64,000 bases of DNA. Source: Trichomonas vaginalis G3. Taxonomy: Eukaryota; Parabasalia; Trichomonadida; Trichomonadidae. The number at the start of each line of letters is the position of its first letter. Positions within the stretch are counted from its first letter, which is position 1. A program made the position numbers and the translations under genes. Under the pieces are notes generated by a model. It saw nothing but the letters and a program-made list of their open reading frames with translations. It ran no database searches and was not told the DNA's origin. The DNA lies in contig NW_026529215.1 of NCBI RefSeq assembly GCF_026262505.1, forward strand, positions 62,001 through 126,000. The letters are read 5' to 3'. This document shows, piece by piece, positions 24,381 to 32,598 of the stretch.

Positions 24381-25157
24381 TCAAGAAGCGATATATTCTA
24401 TTAAAATATATCCATTCCCTATATGGCCAATATTGGAATTTCCATTTGGCTCTGTCAGTTTATAAATTATTTTTTCGAGTGAATTACTTGCATAACTGCT
24501 TCCTCCTCCACCACCACTAACATCTGCACCTCCACCACCTCCAAAATATCCAGATCTTCCTCCACCTGATGAAGCTTGTGCTGTGGAACATGAATTTCCG
24601 CCTTTCAATTTAACTCCGCTGATCCCATTGCAAGGAGAATACTCATTATTATTATCTTTATATCCTGGATATTTTCCTCCAATTCCCGAAGAATTTATAG
24701 TTGCACCATTACCAAAATATGCACCAGTTCCATTTCCTGCGATAAAACCGCAGTAGCCGCCAAGATATTCATAATTTATATTTTCCCAAATGGAAAATCC
24801 AGATCCTCCTCCAGAGCCTGAAACAATAATAATATCATTAATATTGTTATATGTGATAAATGTTGCACCTCCTCCTGTGCATGATTGAAGATTATTTTCA
24901 CCAATTGAATTTTGTCCTGCTTGATAAAAAACGGTTGTTATCTGATTTGTGCTACATTGGCCTTTGCTGCCAACATAAATATTCAGTTTTGTTGATGTTT
25001 TTAATTTTAGAATTCCTTCTGTATATGCACCTCGACAACGTGTTGAATCCCAGATGAAACCACCTTGAGCACCCCAAACACGAAGTTTGTAACGTCCTGC
25101 TACTAATGTTGTACTCTGTACGCTTCCTGTATAATCAAATGCCCAACTAAAACTCAA
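24381..25157 (-). CDS. Glycine-rich ALK/LTK-type protein lacking any ATG
   Basis: A 258-codon open frame with the order typical of the short form of the family: FDYTGSVQSTTL, YKLRVWGAQGG, YTEGILKL, CTGGGATFI, IIVSGSGGGSG, YFGGGGGADVSGGGGGSS and GHIGNGYILIEY. There is no methionine codon anywhere in the frame, and a TAA lies four codons upstream of the proposed start. An Inr-like TCATTA (25158-25163) ends exactly where TTG 25157 begins, so a transcript would start about 4 nt before this TTG. The related gene at 26445-27308 has the same arrangement. Either both use UUG, both have lost their start, or a short upstream exon was missed; no consensus T. vaginalis 3' splice motif is visible. Confidence 0.7.
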   Translation of the reverse strand: MSFSWAFDYTGSVQSTTLVAGRYKLRVWGAQGGFIWDSTRCRGAYTEGILKLKTSTKLNIYVGSKGQCSTNQITTVFYQAGQNSIGENNLQSCTGGGATFITYNNINDIIIVSGSGGGSGFSIWENINYEYLGGYCGFIAGNGTGAYFGNGATINSSGIGGKYPGYKDNNNEYSPCNGISGVKLKGGNSCSTAQASSGGGRSGYFGGGGGADVSGGGGGSSYASNSLEKIIYKLTEPNGNSNIGHIGNGYILIEYIAS

Positions 25158-25163
25158 TAATGA
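25158..25163 (-). promoter_or_regulatory. Inr-like TCATTA adjacent to a TTG start
   Basis: Minus-strand TCATTA matches the T. vaginalis initiator consensus T-C-A-Y-T-W and directly abuts the TTG that opens the 24381-25157 frame. Confidence 0.5.
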
Positions 25164-25415
25164 GAATTAAATAATATGATATAAAAGTTTAAATGTTTGA
25201 TGTATCCTATTGGTTTTGACAATCTTCTGTCATCATATTTGTTATACAAAGGCAATGAAAAGAATCAAATTTGGATATATTGATTTGAATTTATGAATAA
25301 GAGTAATTTCTAATAAAATAAGATTATAAAATTCATTTTTATGTGCTAATGAAATAAATGAGTGAAATTATATAGTTTCATATTTTATTTCATAAGTTTA
25401 TTGTGAAAATAATAT

Positions 25416-26438
25416 ATGTTAAGTTTAAATCTCTCGAAACCTAATATTGGAAATCTTAATATCTCTATTTCGAAAAATCAATATACATTTGAATATCCAT
25501 GTCAAACTAGTGATATTTGTACACCATATACAATAGTTCTTGATCGAGGAATATATAAATTTGAAACGTGGGGTTCATCCGGATCAGGAAATGGAATTGC
25601 TGGTCTTGGTGGTTATACATCAGGAATAATACATTTGAGTAATGTACAAACATTTTATCTATTTGTTGGTTCTCGTACAAATTTCAACTATAAAACGAAT
25701 AAAGGAGAGTATTATTCATATGGAGGTGCTTCATCGGATGTCAGATTATATGTCAACGAAAACATTGATTGGTTTAATGATTTATCACTGAGATCGCGAA
25801 TCATGGTTTCAGGTGGCGGTGGCAGTGCTGAGTGGCCCGGATCTATTGGTGGTAATTCAGGCGGATTGACAGGTAGTGATGGTTTTTCTGACTGCCGATA
25901 CAATGGTGTTATTTGTCCAGAAATATGGGCTAAAGGTGCGAATCAAACTAATGGTGGAACAGCATCAAGACCAAATAAATTTAATGAAGGACATCAACAA
26001 AGAGAAAAATCAAGTTTTGATGGAATATTTGGTAGAATTCCAATATATAATGATAAAATTAATATTGGAGGGATGGGAGGAAATGGATATTATAGTGGTG
26101 CAACATTGGAATATGCAGGTGGTGGTTCTGGAGGAAGTTCTTTCATCTCGGGCCACAAAGGATGCATAGCATTGAATAGTTCATTAAATGAATTTCCAAA
26201 TCCATATAATTCAAGTATTCATTACTCTGGATTATATTTCACACAAACACAAATGATCTCAGGCAATGAGACAATGCCATTATATTCATCGAGTAACTCC
26301 AAAGGCATCCGTAATAAAAATGAAGGCTGTATTCGAATTACAATTCTCACGAAAGATTGCAGTTGTATTTGTAATTCATATCTTCATATGAATTCTTTTA
26401 TTTATAATTTCATTTTTATTTGTATTGATTCTGAGTAA
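25416..26438 (+). CDS. Glycine-rich ALK/LTK-type protein, long form
   Basis: A 340-aa protein starting at ATG 25416. Order: LSKPNIGNLNISISKNQYTF lead, CQTSDICTPYTIVLDRGIYK, FETWGSSGSG, GGYTSGIIHL, RSRIMVSGGGGSAEWPGS, GGNSGGLTG, CPEIWAKGANQTNGGTAS, GGMGGNGYYSG, GGGSGGSSFISGHKGCIA, ISGNETMPLYSS and EGCIRITI. It ends in a cysteine cluster (KDCSCIC) and a short hydrophobic stretch (FIYNFIFICI). The tail might associate with a membrane, but it is shorter than a normal transmembrane helix. It is divergently paired with 24381-25157 (258 bp apart). Its 3' part is almost identical to the paralogue at 27411-28436. Function unknown. Confidence 0.85.
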   Translation: MLSLNLSKPNIGNLNISISKNQYTFEYPCQTSDICTPYTIVLDRGIYKFETWGSSGSGNGIAGLGGYTSGIIHLSNVQTFYLFVGSRTNFNYKTNKGEYYSYGGASSDVRLYVNENIDWFNDLSLRSRIMVSGGGGSAEWPGSIGGNSGGLTGSDGFSDCRYNGVICPEIWAKGANQTNGGTASRPNKFNEGHQQREKSSFDGIFGRIPIYNDKINIGGMGGNGYYSGATLEYAGGGSGGSSFISGHKGCIALNSSLNEFPNPYNSSIHYSGLYFTQTQMISGNETMPLYSSSNSKGIRNKNEGCIRITILTKDCSCICNSYLHMNSFIYNFIFICIDSE

Positions 26439-26444
26439 AAACCT

Positions 26445-27308
26445 TTATTTATTATCTAATATAACAAAAAGGCTGTAAAGTATAAAATTAATGTTGAAAT
26501 CATGTTTATTCATTCTGAATGAGCAATTTGTAAGATATTCAATAATAATAAATCCATTCCCTATATGACCAATGTTTGTGGTTCCACTTGGCTCTGTCAG
26601 ATTTTCATTCCCATTCACATAGATGATATTTTCAAGTAAATCACTTGCATAACTGCTTCCTCCACCACCACCACTAACATCTGCACCTCCACCACCTCCA
26701 AAATATCCAGACCCACCTCCACCAGTCGATGCTAAAGCAGTGGAACAGGCATTCCCGCCTGTCAATTTTTCCCCATTTGTTGCATTGCAAGGAGAATACT
26801 CGGATTCATATTCAGAATATTTTCCACCAATTCCTGCAGAAAAAATAGTAGCACCTGTACCAAAATGGGTCCCAGTTCCGTTACCTGCAATCAATCCGCC
26901 ATATCCTCCAAGATATTCATGATCTCCAAATTGATCAGTATATAAACCTGAACCTCCTCCAGATCCTGAAATAATGATTATGTTGTGTGGATCATTTTCA
27001 AATGCTATGAAGGTAGACCCACCACCTGTGCATGATTTAAAATTAAGTTTTCCAATCGAATTAGATCCTCCACCAAAAAATATATTATTGATAACTGATG
27101 TACTGCATTGATCTTGTTGGCCAACATAGATATTCAATTTTGTTGTTGTCTTTAATTTTAATGTTCCCTCTGTATATGAACCTCGACAATATGATGAATT
27201 ATGAATAAATCCTCCTTGGGCACCCCATATTCGAAGTTTGTAGCGGCCTGATTCTAGTGTTATACTTTGTACACTTCCTGTGTATTCAAATACCCGGCTG
27301 GATCTCAA
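26445..27308 (-). CDS. Glycine-rich ALK/LTK-type protein, TTG at the start position
   Basis: A 287-codon paralogue of 24381-25157: FEYTGSVQSITL, YKLRIWGAQGG, YTEGTLKL, CTGGGSTFIAF, IIISGSGGGSG, YFGGGGGADVSGGGGGSS and GHIGNGFIIIEY. It has an extra C-terminal tail (FRMNKHDFNINFILYSLFVI) that holds the only in-frame ATG. The N-terminal frame opens at TTG 27308. Upstream codons are open for only eight positions before a TAA and include no ATG. The Inr-like TCATTT is at 27310-27315. Start context and Inr are conserved with the other minus-strand gene. It is divergently paired with 27411-28436 (102 bp apart). Confidence 0.7.
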   Translation of the reverse strand: MRSSRVFEYTGSVQSITLESGRYKLRIWGAQGGFIHNSSYCRGSYTEGTLKLKTTTKLNIYVGQQDQCSTSVINNIFFGGGSNSIGKLNFKSCTGGGSTFIAFENDPHNIIIISGSGGGSGLYTDQFGDHEYLGGYGGLIAGNGTGTHFGTGATIFSAGIGGKYSEYESEYSPCNATNGEKLTGGNACSTALASTGGGGSGYFGGGGGADVSGGGGGSSYASDLLENIIYVNGNENLTEPSGTTNIGHIGNGFIIIEYLTNCSFRMNKHDFNINFILYSLFVILDNK

Positions 27309-27309
27309 T

Positions 27310-27315
27310 AAATGA
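27310..27315 (-). promoter_or_regulatory. Inr-like TCATTT adjacent to a TTG start
   Basis: Minus-strand TCATTT followed by A and the TTG opening the 26445-27308 frame. A second Inr-like TCACTA lies 6 nt further upstream. Confidence 0.5.
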
Positions 27316-27410
27316 TAGTGAATAACAACTTTTTATAATGTATGAAGATTTTAGAAAGCGAATTGCTACAAAAACAATATAATTACTTGCAATACAATTA
27401 AACAATATAG

Positions 27411-28436
27411 TTGTTAGGAGTAAATTTATCAAAACCTAATACCGGATATCCAAAAATATCAATTTTTAAAAACCAATACACATTTGAGTATCCATGTCAA
27501 AACAATGATATATGTTCCCCATATACTGTTGTTCTTGATCAAGGATTGTATAAATTTGAATCATGGGGTTCCTCAGGATTAGGGACAAGTTTGCGAGGTC
27601 TTGGTGGGTATACATCAGGAAACATATATTTGAATAGTATAATGACATTCTACTTATTTGTAGGTGGACATACAAATTTTAATTATAAGACCAATGCAGG
27701 TATCCATTATGCTAAAGGTGGTGCATCTTCAGATATAAGATTATCTGTGAACAATAACTTTGACTGGTATGATCCCTTATCATTAAGGTCAAGGATTATG
27801 GTGGCTGCTGGTGGAGGAAGTTCTGAATCGCAAGCATCAATTGGTGGGAATGCTGGTGGTCTGATAGATGGAATTGGAAAATCTGATTGTAGAAACAATG
27901 GAAAGATTTGTCCAGAAATATGGACTAAAGGAGCAAATCAAACACAAGGAGGAACCGCATCTACTCCTAATTTATATTATGAAGGAAGTATACAAAGACA
28001 ATATTCATTTTATGAAGGAATGTTTGGTAGAATTAAAGCTTATAAAAATGATAAAATTAATATTGGAGGGATGGGAGGAAATGGATATTATAGTGGTGCA
28101 ACATTGGAATATGCAGGTGGTGGTTCTGGAGGAAGTTCTTTCATCTCGGGCCACAAAGGATGCATAGCATTGAATAGTTCATTAAATGAATTTCCAAATC
28201 CATATAATTCAAGTATTCATTACTCTGGATTATATTTCACACAAACACAAATGATCTCAGGCAATGAGACAATGCCATTATATTCATCGAGTAACTCCAA
28301 AGGCATCGGTAATAAAAATGAAGGCTGTATTCGAATTACAATTCTCACGAAAGATTGCAGTTGTATTTGTAATTCATATCTTCATATGAATTCTTTTATT
28401 TATAATTTCATTTTTATTTGTTTTGATTCGCAGTAA
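27411..28436 (+). CDS. Glycine-rich ALK/LTK-type protein, long form, ATG replaced by TTG
   Basis: A 341-codon paralogue of 25416-26438 and 28625-29653 with the same motif order (CQNNDICSPYTVVLDQGLYK, FESWGSSGLG, SRIMVAAGGGSSESQ, NAGGLIDG, GGMGGNGYYSG, SSFISGHKGC, KDCSCIC). The start region aligns codon for codon with both paralogues, but the first codon is TTG where they have ATG, and TAG directly precedes it. The next in-frame ATG lies about 80 codons in. The rest of the frame is intact. From about 28055 to 28428 it is nearly identical to 26056-26430. Confidence 0.75.
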   Translation: MLGVNLSKPNTGYPKISIFKNQYTFEYPCQNNDICSPYTVVLDQGLYKFESWGSSGLGTSLRGLGGYTSGNIYLNSIMTFYLFVGGHTNFNYKTNAGIHYAKGGASSDIRLSVNNNFDWYDPLSLRSRIMVAAGGGSSESQASIGGNAGGLIDGIGKSDCRNNGKICPEIWTKGANQTQGGTASTPNLYYEGSIQRQYSFYEGMFGRIKAYKNDKINIGGMGGNGYYSGATLEYAGGGSGGSSFISGHKGCIALNSSLNEFPNPYNSSIHYSGLYFTQTQMISGNETMPLYSSSNSKGIGNKNEGCIRITILTKDCSCICNSYLHMNSFIYNFIFICFDSQ

Positions 28437-28624
28437 AACATAAATTATTATTAATTATCAATATATTCAGTTGATATAAATTTGAATTGATGTCAGAAAG
28501 AGAGTTGAACTCTTGTCACATTTTTAACATTAATATCTTTTGAATTTTTTCTATGAGGTATTGGAAATCATTAATTGAGGTGAATTGCCTCATGCCTGAT
28601 ATGATAAAAAATCTGACTTAATTT
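28437..28624. other. Short intergenic spacer
   Basis: No feature recognised; it separates two co-oriented glycine-rich genes. Confidence 0.5.
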
Positions 28625-29653
28625 ATGATAAGTCTAAATTTATCAAAGCCTAATTTAGGATATCTTAACATCTCAATTTCGAAAAACCAATATCTATTTC
28701 AATATCCATGTCAAAATAATGATGCGTGCACTCCATATACTATTGTTCTTGACAGAGGATTGTATAAATTTGAATCATGGGGCTCATCTGGATTAAGTTC
28801 AGGTAGGGGAGTTCCAGGTCTTGGAGGATATACATCTGGAGTTATATTTTTGAATGATATACAGAAATTTTATTTGTATGTAGGCGCCAATACAGATTTT
28901 AATTATAAAACAAATGAAGGAATTCATTATGTTAGAGGTGGAGCTTCATCTGACATAAGGTTGTATTCAAATTCTAATTTTGATTGGAATGATGCAAAAT
29001 CTTTAAGATCTCGAATTATGGTTGCTGCTGGTGGAGGGAGTGCTGAGTGGCCAGGATCAATTGGTGGGAATGCCGGTGGTCTGATTGGTGGTACTAGTAA
29101 ATCTGATTGCAGATACAACGGAATAATCTGCCCAGAAATTTGGACAAAAGGTGCCAATCAAACCAATGGTGGTACAGCTTCTCGTCCTAATACATTTCAA
29201 GATGATAGTGGTACAGGTAATTACAATAGTTATGATGGAATATTTGGTCAAATAGACAAAGTCAAAGATGGAGTAAATTTAGGCGGTATGGGAGGAAACG
29301 GATATTATAGTGGAGCTACATTAGAATATGCTGGCGGTGGTTCAGGAGGAAGCTCTTTTATTTCAGGTCACAAAAATTGTATTGCTCTAGAAGGTCAATA
29401 TAGTAATAACCCAAGTTTATCTAGATCAAATATTCATTATTCAGGTTTATATTTCACCCAAACACAAATGATTTCAGGGAATGAAACTATGCCATTATAT
29501 TCGTCTATGTATGCCAAAGGAATAGGCAACAAAAACGAAGGCTGTATTCGAATTACAATTCTCACGAAAGATTGCAGTTGTATTTGTAATTCATATTTTC
29601 GAATGAATTATTTCATTCCGAATATTATTTTACTATGCTTTAATTCCGAATAA
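28625..29653 (+). CDS. Glycine-rich ALK/LTK-type protein, long form
   Basis: A 342-aa protein from ATG 28625. It has the same layout as 25416-26438: LSKPNLGYLNISISKNQY, CQNNDACTPYTIVLDRGLYK, FESWGSSGLSSG, GGYTSGVIFL, SRIMVAAGGGSAEWPGS, GGNAGGLIGG, KGANQTNGGTAS, GGMGGNGYYSG, SSFISGHKNC, ISGNETMPLYSS, KDCSCIC and a final hydrophobic stretch. It is clearly diverged from its two long-form paralogues except for about 65 bp near the 3' end (29538-29600), which is identical in all three. It is the last gene of the cluster before the mariner element. Function unknown. Confidence 0.85.
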   Translation: MISLNLSKPNLGYLNISISKNQYLFQYPCQNNDACTPYTIVLDRGLYKFESWGSSGLSSGRGVPGLGGYTSGVIFLNDIQKFYLYVGANTDFNYKTNEGIHYVRGGASSDIRLYSNSNFDWNDAKSLRSRIMVAAGGGSAEWPGSIGGNAGGLIGGTSKSDCRYNGIICPEIWTKGANQTNGGTASRPNTFQDDSGTGNYNSYDGIFGQIDKVKDGVNLGGMGGNGYYSGATLEYAGGGSGGSSFISGHKNCIALEGQYSNNPSLSRSNIHYSGLYFTQTQMISGNETMPLYSSMYAKGIGNKNEGCIRITILTKDCSCICNSYFRMNYFIPNIILLCFNSE

Positions 29654-29890
29654 ATATTTACATCACAAATATCAATATATTATTTTATTGAAATAATTGA
29701 GGCTTTTATATTCGAATGTTATATAGGGTGTCCAAAGGTGCGTTTAGCACAGCGCTCTATATGAGACTATTAAAGGAGATATATGCTGATTATAAATATA
29801 TAATAAAAAATATGAATATATGTATATGATGAGTATGTTGTATTTTGGCGCCATGCCGGGATATAAAATGAATTTTGAGACAAGAGGCGG

Positions 29891-29913
29891 TTTCGCGGGA
29901 AATTTTGGCGGGA
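29891..29913 (+). promoter_or_regulatory. E2F-like sites upstream of the mariner transposase
   Basis: TTTCGCGGGAAA at 29891-29902 matches the E2F/DP consensus TTTSGCGSGAAA exactly and is followed immediately by TTTTGGCGGGA. They lie about 30-40 bp before the transposase ATG. That they act as E2F sites here is inference. Confidence 0.35.
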
Positions 29914-29918
29914 TTTTT

Positions 29919-29924
29919 TCATTT
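29919..29924 (+). promoter_or_regulatory. Inr TCATTT of the mariner transposase
   Basis: TCATTT matches the trichomonad initiator and sits 9 nt before the ATG at 29930. Confidence 0.5.
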
Positions 29925-29929
29925 TTTTA

Positions 29930-30944
29930 ATGAATCATAAAGAAAACATCCTCGCTCTTGCAAAAAAATGCAAAGACTGTAAAAAATCTACGAGACATTG
30001 GTAAAATGCTTCGGTATGGATGCTCCTAGCTATTCCACTGTAACGTATCATGTTAGGATGTATCACTTCGTGAACAAAAAGACGCCCATCATAAAAATTG
30101 ACAAAAAATCGCCGGATCAAAGAAAAATCAAAGCAATTCTTCAAGCGCTAGATGAAGACCCAAGAGCATCACTCAGAAGGATAGAGGAGATGACAAAGAT
30201 ACCACGTACAACAGTCAGTTATTATCTGCACAATTATTTGAACTACAAACTAGCGTATACACGTTGGGTTCCGCACAACCTTAATTCAGTTCAAAAAAAT
30301 CTAGAGTCCAATCTTCGAAAGAGCTCCTCTCTATATTGCGTGCGTATCAATCCAAGAAGTTTCGCTTTTTAGTAACAGGGGATGAGTCTTGGTTTCAATA
30401 TGCAACAGAAGCCAAAATCATGTGGATCCCGAAGGATGAAGATCCGCAAACATTCCCGAAGAAAAAAATTGACACACCAATGATGATGTTGTCGGCTTTT
30501 TGGGGCGTGAATGGCATCATCGCAATTGATATTCTTCAAAAACCTAATACGATGAATGCTCAGTATCTAATTGACAATGTTCTTACTCAAATTATCAATT
30601 CTGATGAGTTTGAGAAATCCAAACAACAAAAACAAAAGTTTGCAATTCATTTTGATAATTCAAGAGTTCACAAAAGTCATAAGGTAATGAATTACTTGGT
30701 GGAAAACAATGTCAAAGTTGTTCCAAACCCAATTTATTCACCTGATATTGCACCCTCTGACTTTTATTTATTCGGCACGCTAAAAAAGAGAGCTGAAGGA
30801 CGCGAATTCGCGAGTCCAGATGATCTTGAAAATTTTGTAAGAGAGCAATTTGAGCAATTTTCTCATGATGATTTAAAGCGTGTCTTTCAAGCCTGGATCG
30901 ATCGCTGCGAACGCGTGATTGAATCCAATGGTGATTATATTTAA
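29930..30944 (+). pseudogene. mariner transposase, D,D34D, frameshifted
   Basis: About 338 codons in total, starting at ATG 29930 (NHKENILALAKKCKDCKKS). The frame shifts shortly after codon 22 (near 29995-30003) and again near 30318-30335. The N-terminal half has two helix-turn-helix regions (YSTVTYHVRMY and SLRRIEEMTKIPRTTVSYY). The catalytic part keeps all three aspartates: VTGDESWFQ, IHFDNSRVHKS and SPDIAPSDFYLFG, with exactly 34 residues between the second and third, the mariner spacing. The frame is otherwise intact to the stop, so inactivation looks recent. It would cut and paste the element through the 29-bp ends. Confidence 0.85.
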
Positions 30945-31036
30945 ATAAACTTTATATATATGTAACTTGTTTATTTCTATTCGCAGTATTCAGGTTTGTG
31001 CTTGTTATATACGAAAACGATAAAAACAGTTTGACA

Positions 31037-32164
31037 GAAAAGTGACAACTTTACGTGTCAAAAATATAAAAAGTGATATTTTATTCATCATTATCTTCTT
31101 CATAATTTATTTCATATTCTTCGTCTTACCAACAAAAGATGGGAATGTGAACAATTGCGGGCAATTTTTAGCCATTTTGGCTTGGAACTAGAGCCTGCGA
31201 GGTACATGGATAGTATCAGTACCTCACAGGCTCTAGTTCTCTATATGGCGCCGAGAAATTTTGGTGAAATGTGGTCGCATTTCACCAAAATTTTTTCGGC
31301 GCCATAGGATGAATTGGAGGGTGAGAGATATTATTTCATACAATACTACTCTCACCCTCCAATTCCCAGCCAAAATGGCTAAAAATTGCCCGCAATGTGA
31401 ACAATTGCGGGCAATTTTTAGCCATTTTGGCTTGGAACTAGAGCCTGCGAGGTACATGGATAGTATCAGTACCTCACAGGCTCTAGTTCTCTATATGGCG
31501 CCGAGAAATTTTGGTGAAATGTGGTCGCATTTCACCAAAATTTTTTCGGCGCCATAGGATGAATTGGAGGGTGAGAGATATTATTTCATACAATACTACT
31601 CTCACCCTCCAATTCCCAGCCAAAATGGCTAAAAATTGCCCGCAATGTGAACAATTGCGGGCAATTTTTAGCCATTTTGGCTTGGAACTAGAGCCTGCGA
31701 GGTACATGGATAGTATCAGTACCTCACAGGCTCTAGTTCTCTATATGGCGCCGAGAAATTTTGGTGAAATGTGGTCGCATTTCACCAAAATTTTTTCGGC
31801 GCCATAGGATGAATTGGAGGGTGAGAGATATTATTTCATACAATACTACTCTCACCCTCCAATTCCCAGCCAAAATGGCTAAAAATTGCCCGCAATGTGA
31901 ACAATTGCGGGCAATTTTTAGCCATTTTGGCTTGGAACTAGAGCCTGCGAGGTACATGGATAGTATCAGTACCTCACAGGCTCTAGTTCTCTATATGGCG
32001 CCGAGAAATTTTGGTGAAATGTGGTCGCATTTCACCAAAATTTTTTCGGCGCCATAGGATGAATTGGAGGGTGAGAGATATTATTTCATACAATACTACT
32101 CTCACCCTCAATTTTAATTACTTAAACTCATTCTATTTTTTTGACATGTAAATGTCACTTTTAC
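31037..32164. repeat. Imperfect inverted repeat flanking the hairpin array
   Basis: 31037-31066 and 32134-32164 are inverted copies of about 30 bp (AAAAGTGACA then TTTACNTGTCAAAAA) with a 2-nt gap and a few mismatches. They bracket the 966-bp hairpin array, so the array may have arrived as a unit or have grown inside a pre-existing foldback. Confidence 0.6.
31144..32109. repeat. 250-bp four-hairpin cassette, 3.9 tandem copies
   Basis: The copies start at 31144, 31394, 31644 and 31894, and I see no difference between them. In the second copy the hairpins are: E, arms 31368-31396 and 31404-31432 (29 bp, 7-nt loop); F, 31435-31455 and 31469-31489 (21 bp, one mismatch); G, 31494-31521 and 31528-31556 (28 bp, small bulge); H, 31561-31577 and 31599-31615 (17 bp, partly extended inward). 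The stem-loops cover about 238 of every 250 bp. The array starts mid-way through hairpin E and ends at hairpin H. ORFs of 98 and 74 codons that recur in it are by-products. No similarity to the sequence of the 19489-19815 cassette. Confidence 0.97.
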
Positions 32165-32237
32165 TGAGATCTGACACAATGTCAGATCTCTTTTTTTCGT
32201 ATATAAGATGCTAAACACACCTTTGGACACCCTATAT

Positions 32238-32598
32238 TATTATAATAAACTCTATATCAGATTATGTTCACTTTTTATATCTAAGATCGAACCTATATAT
32301 ATCTGTTGAATAGACATGCGATTTCATCCAAATGAGTTAACCTAATGCTCGAAAGCTCTCTATTAGAAACTATTTGATATTTCTCGGACAACTCCTGCTT
32401 TTCCGGATGGATATATTATATGATTCTATACATATATAACTCTCCAAATACTGGTTCTTTCTTCCTAGATCTAGTGAAATGTTTACTGCAATTCCTAATA
32501 ATTAAAATCAGCAAAAGAGCTCAAAAAATAAATTAATATAATAAATAATATTGTAAAAAATCACAAATATTGAAAAAAAGAGGATTTTATTAAAATAT
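32238..32598. other. Spacer, nothing recognised
   Basis: AT-rich sequence between the mariner right end and the discoidin-domain remnant. Confidence 0.5.

Larger units (their letters stand above)
29721..32237 (+). mobile_element. mariner-family transposon enlarged by a hairpin array
   Basis: The terminal inverted repeats 29721-29749 and 32209-32237 match over 29 bp with one mismatch (core AGGGTGTCCAAAGGTG). TA-rich flanks fit a TA target site. Inside are a broken mariner transposase (29930-30944), a spacer, a 966-bp array of hairpins (31144-32109), a further 11-bp hairpin at 32166-32190 (GAGATCTGACA stem) and the right TIR. A typical element of this type is about 1.3 kb; this one is about 2.5 kb, and the excess is mostly the array. 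It is related to the known T. vaginalis Tvmar family by transposase type. Confidence 0.85.

Noticed and set aside
31233-32057. Identical 98- and 74-codon ORFs recurring every 250 bp
   Set aside because: They fall on hairpin arms of the cassette array, overlap each other on both strands and carry no domain; they are by-products of a repeat without stops.
31144-32109. CRISPR-like or integron-like array
   Set aside because: Units are identical throughout with no variable spacers; the structure is hairpins, and no associated genes are present.
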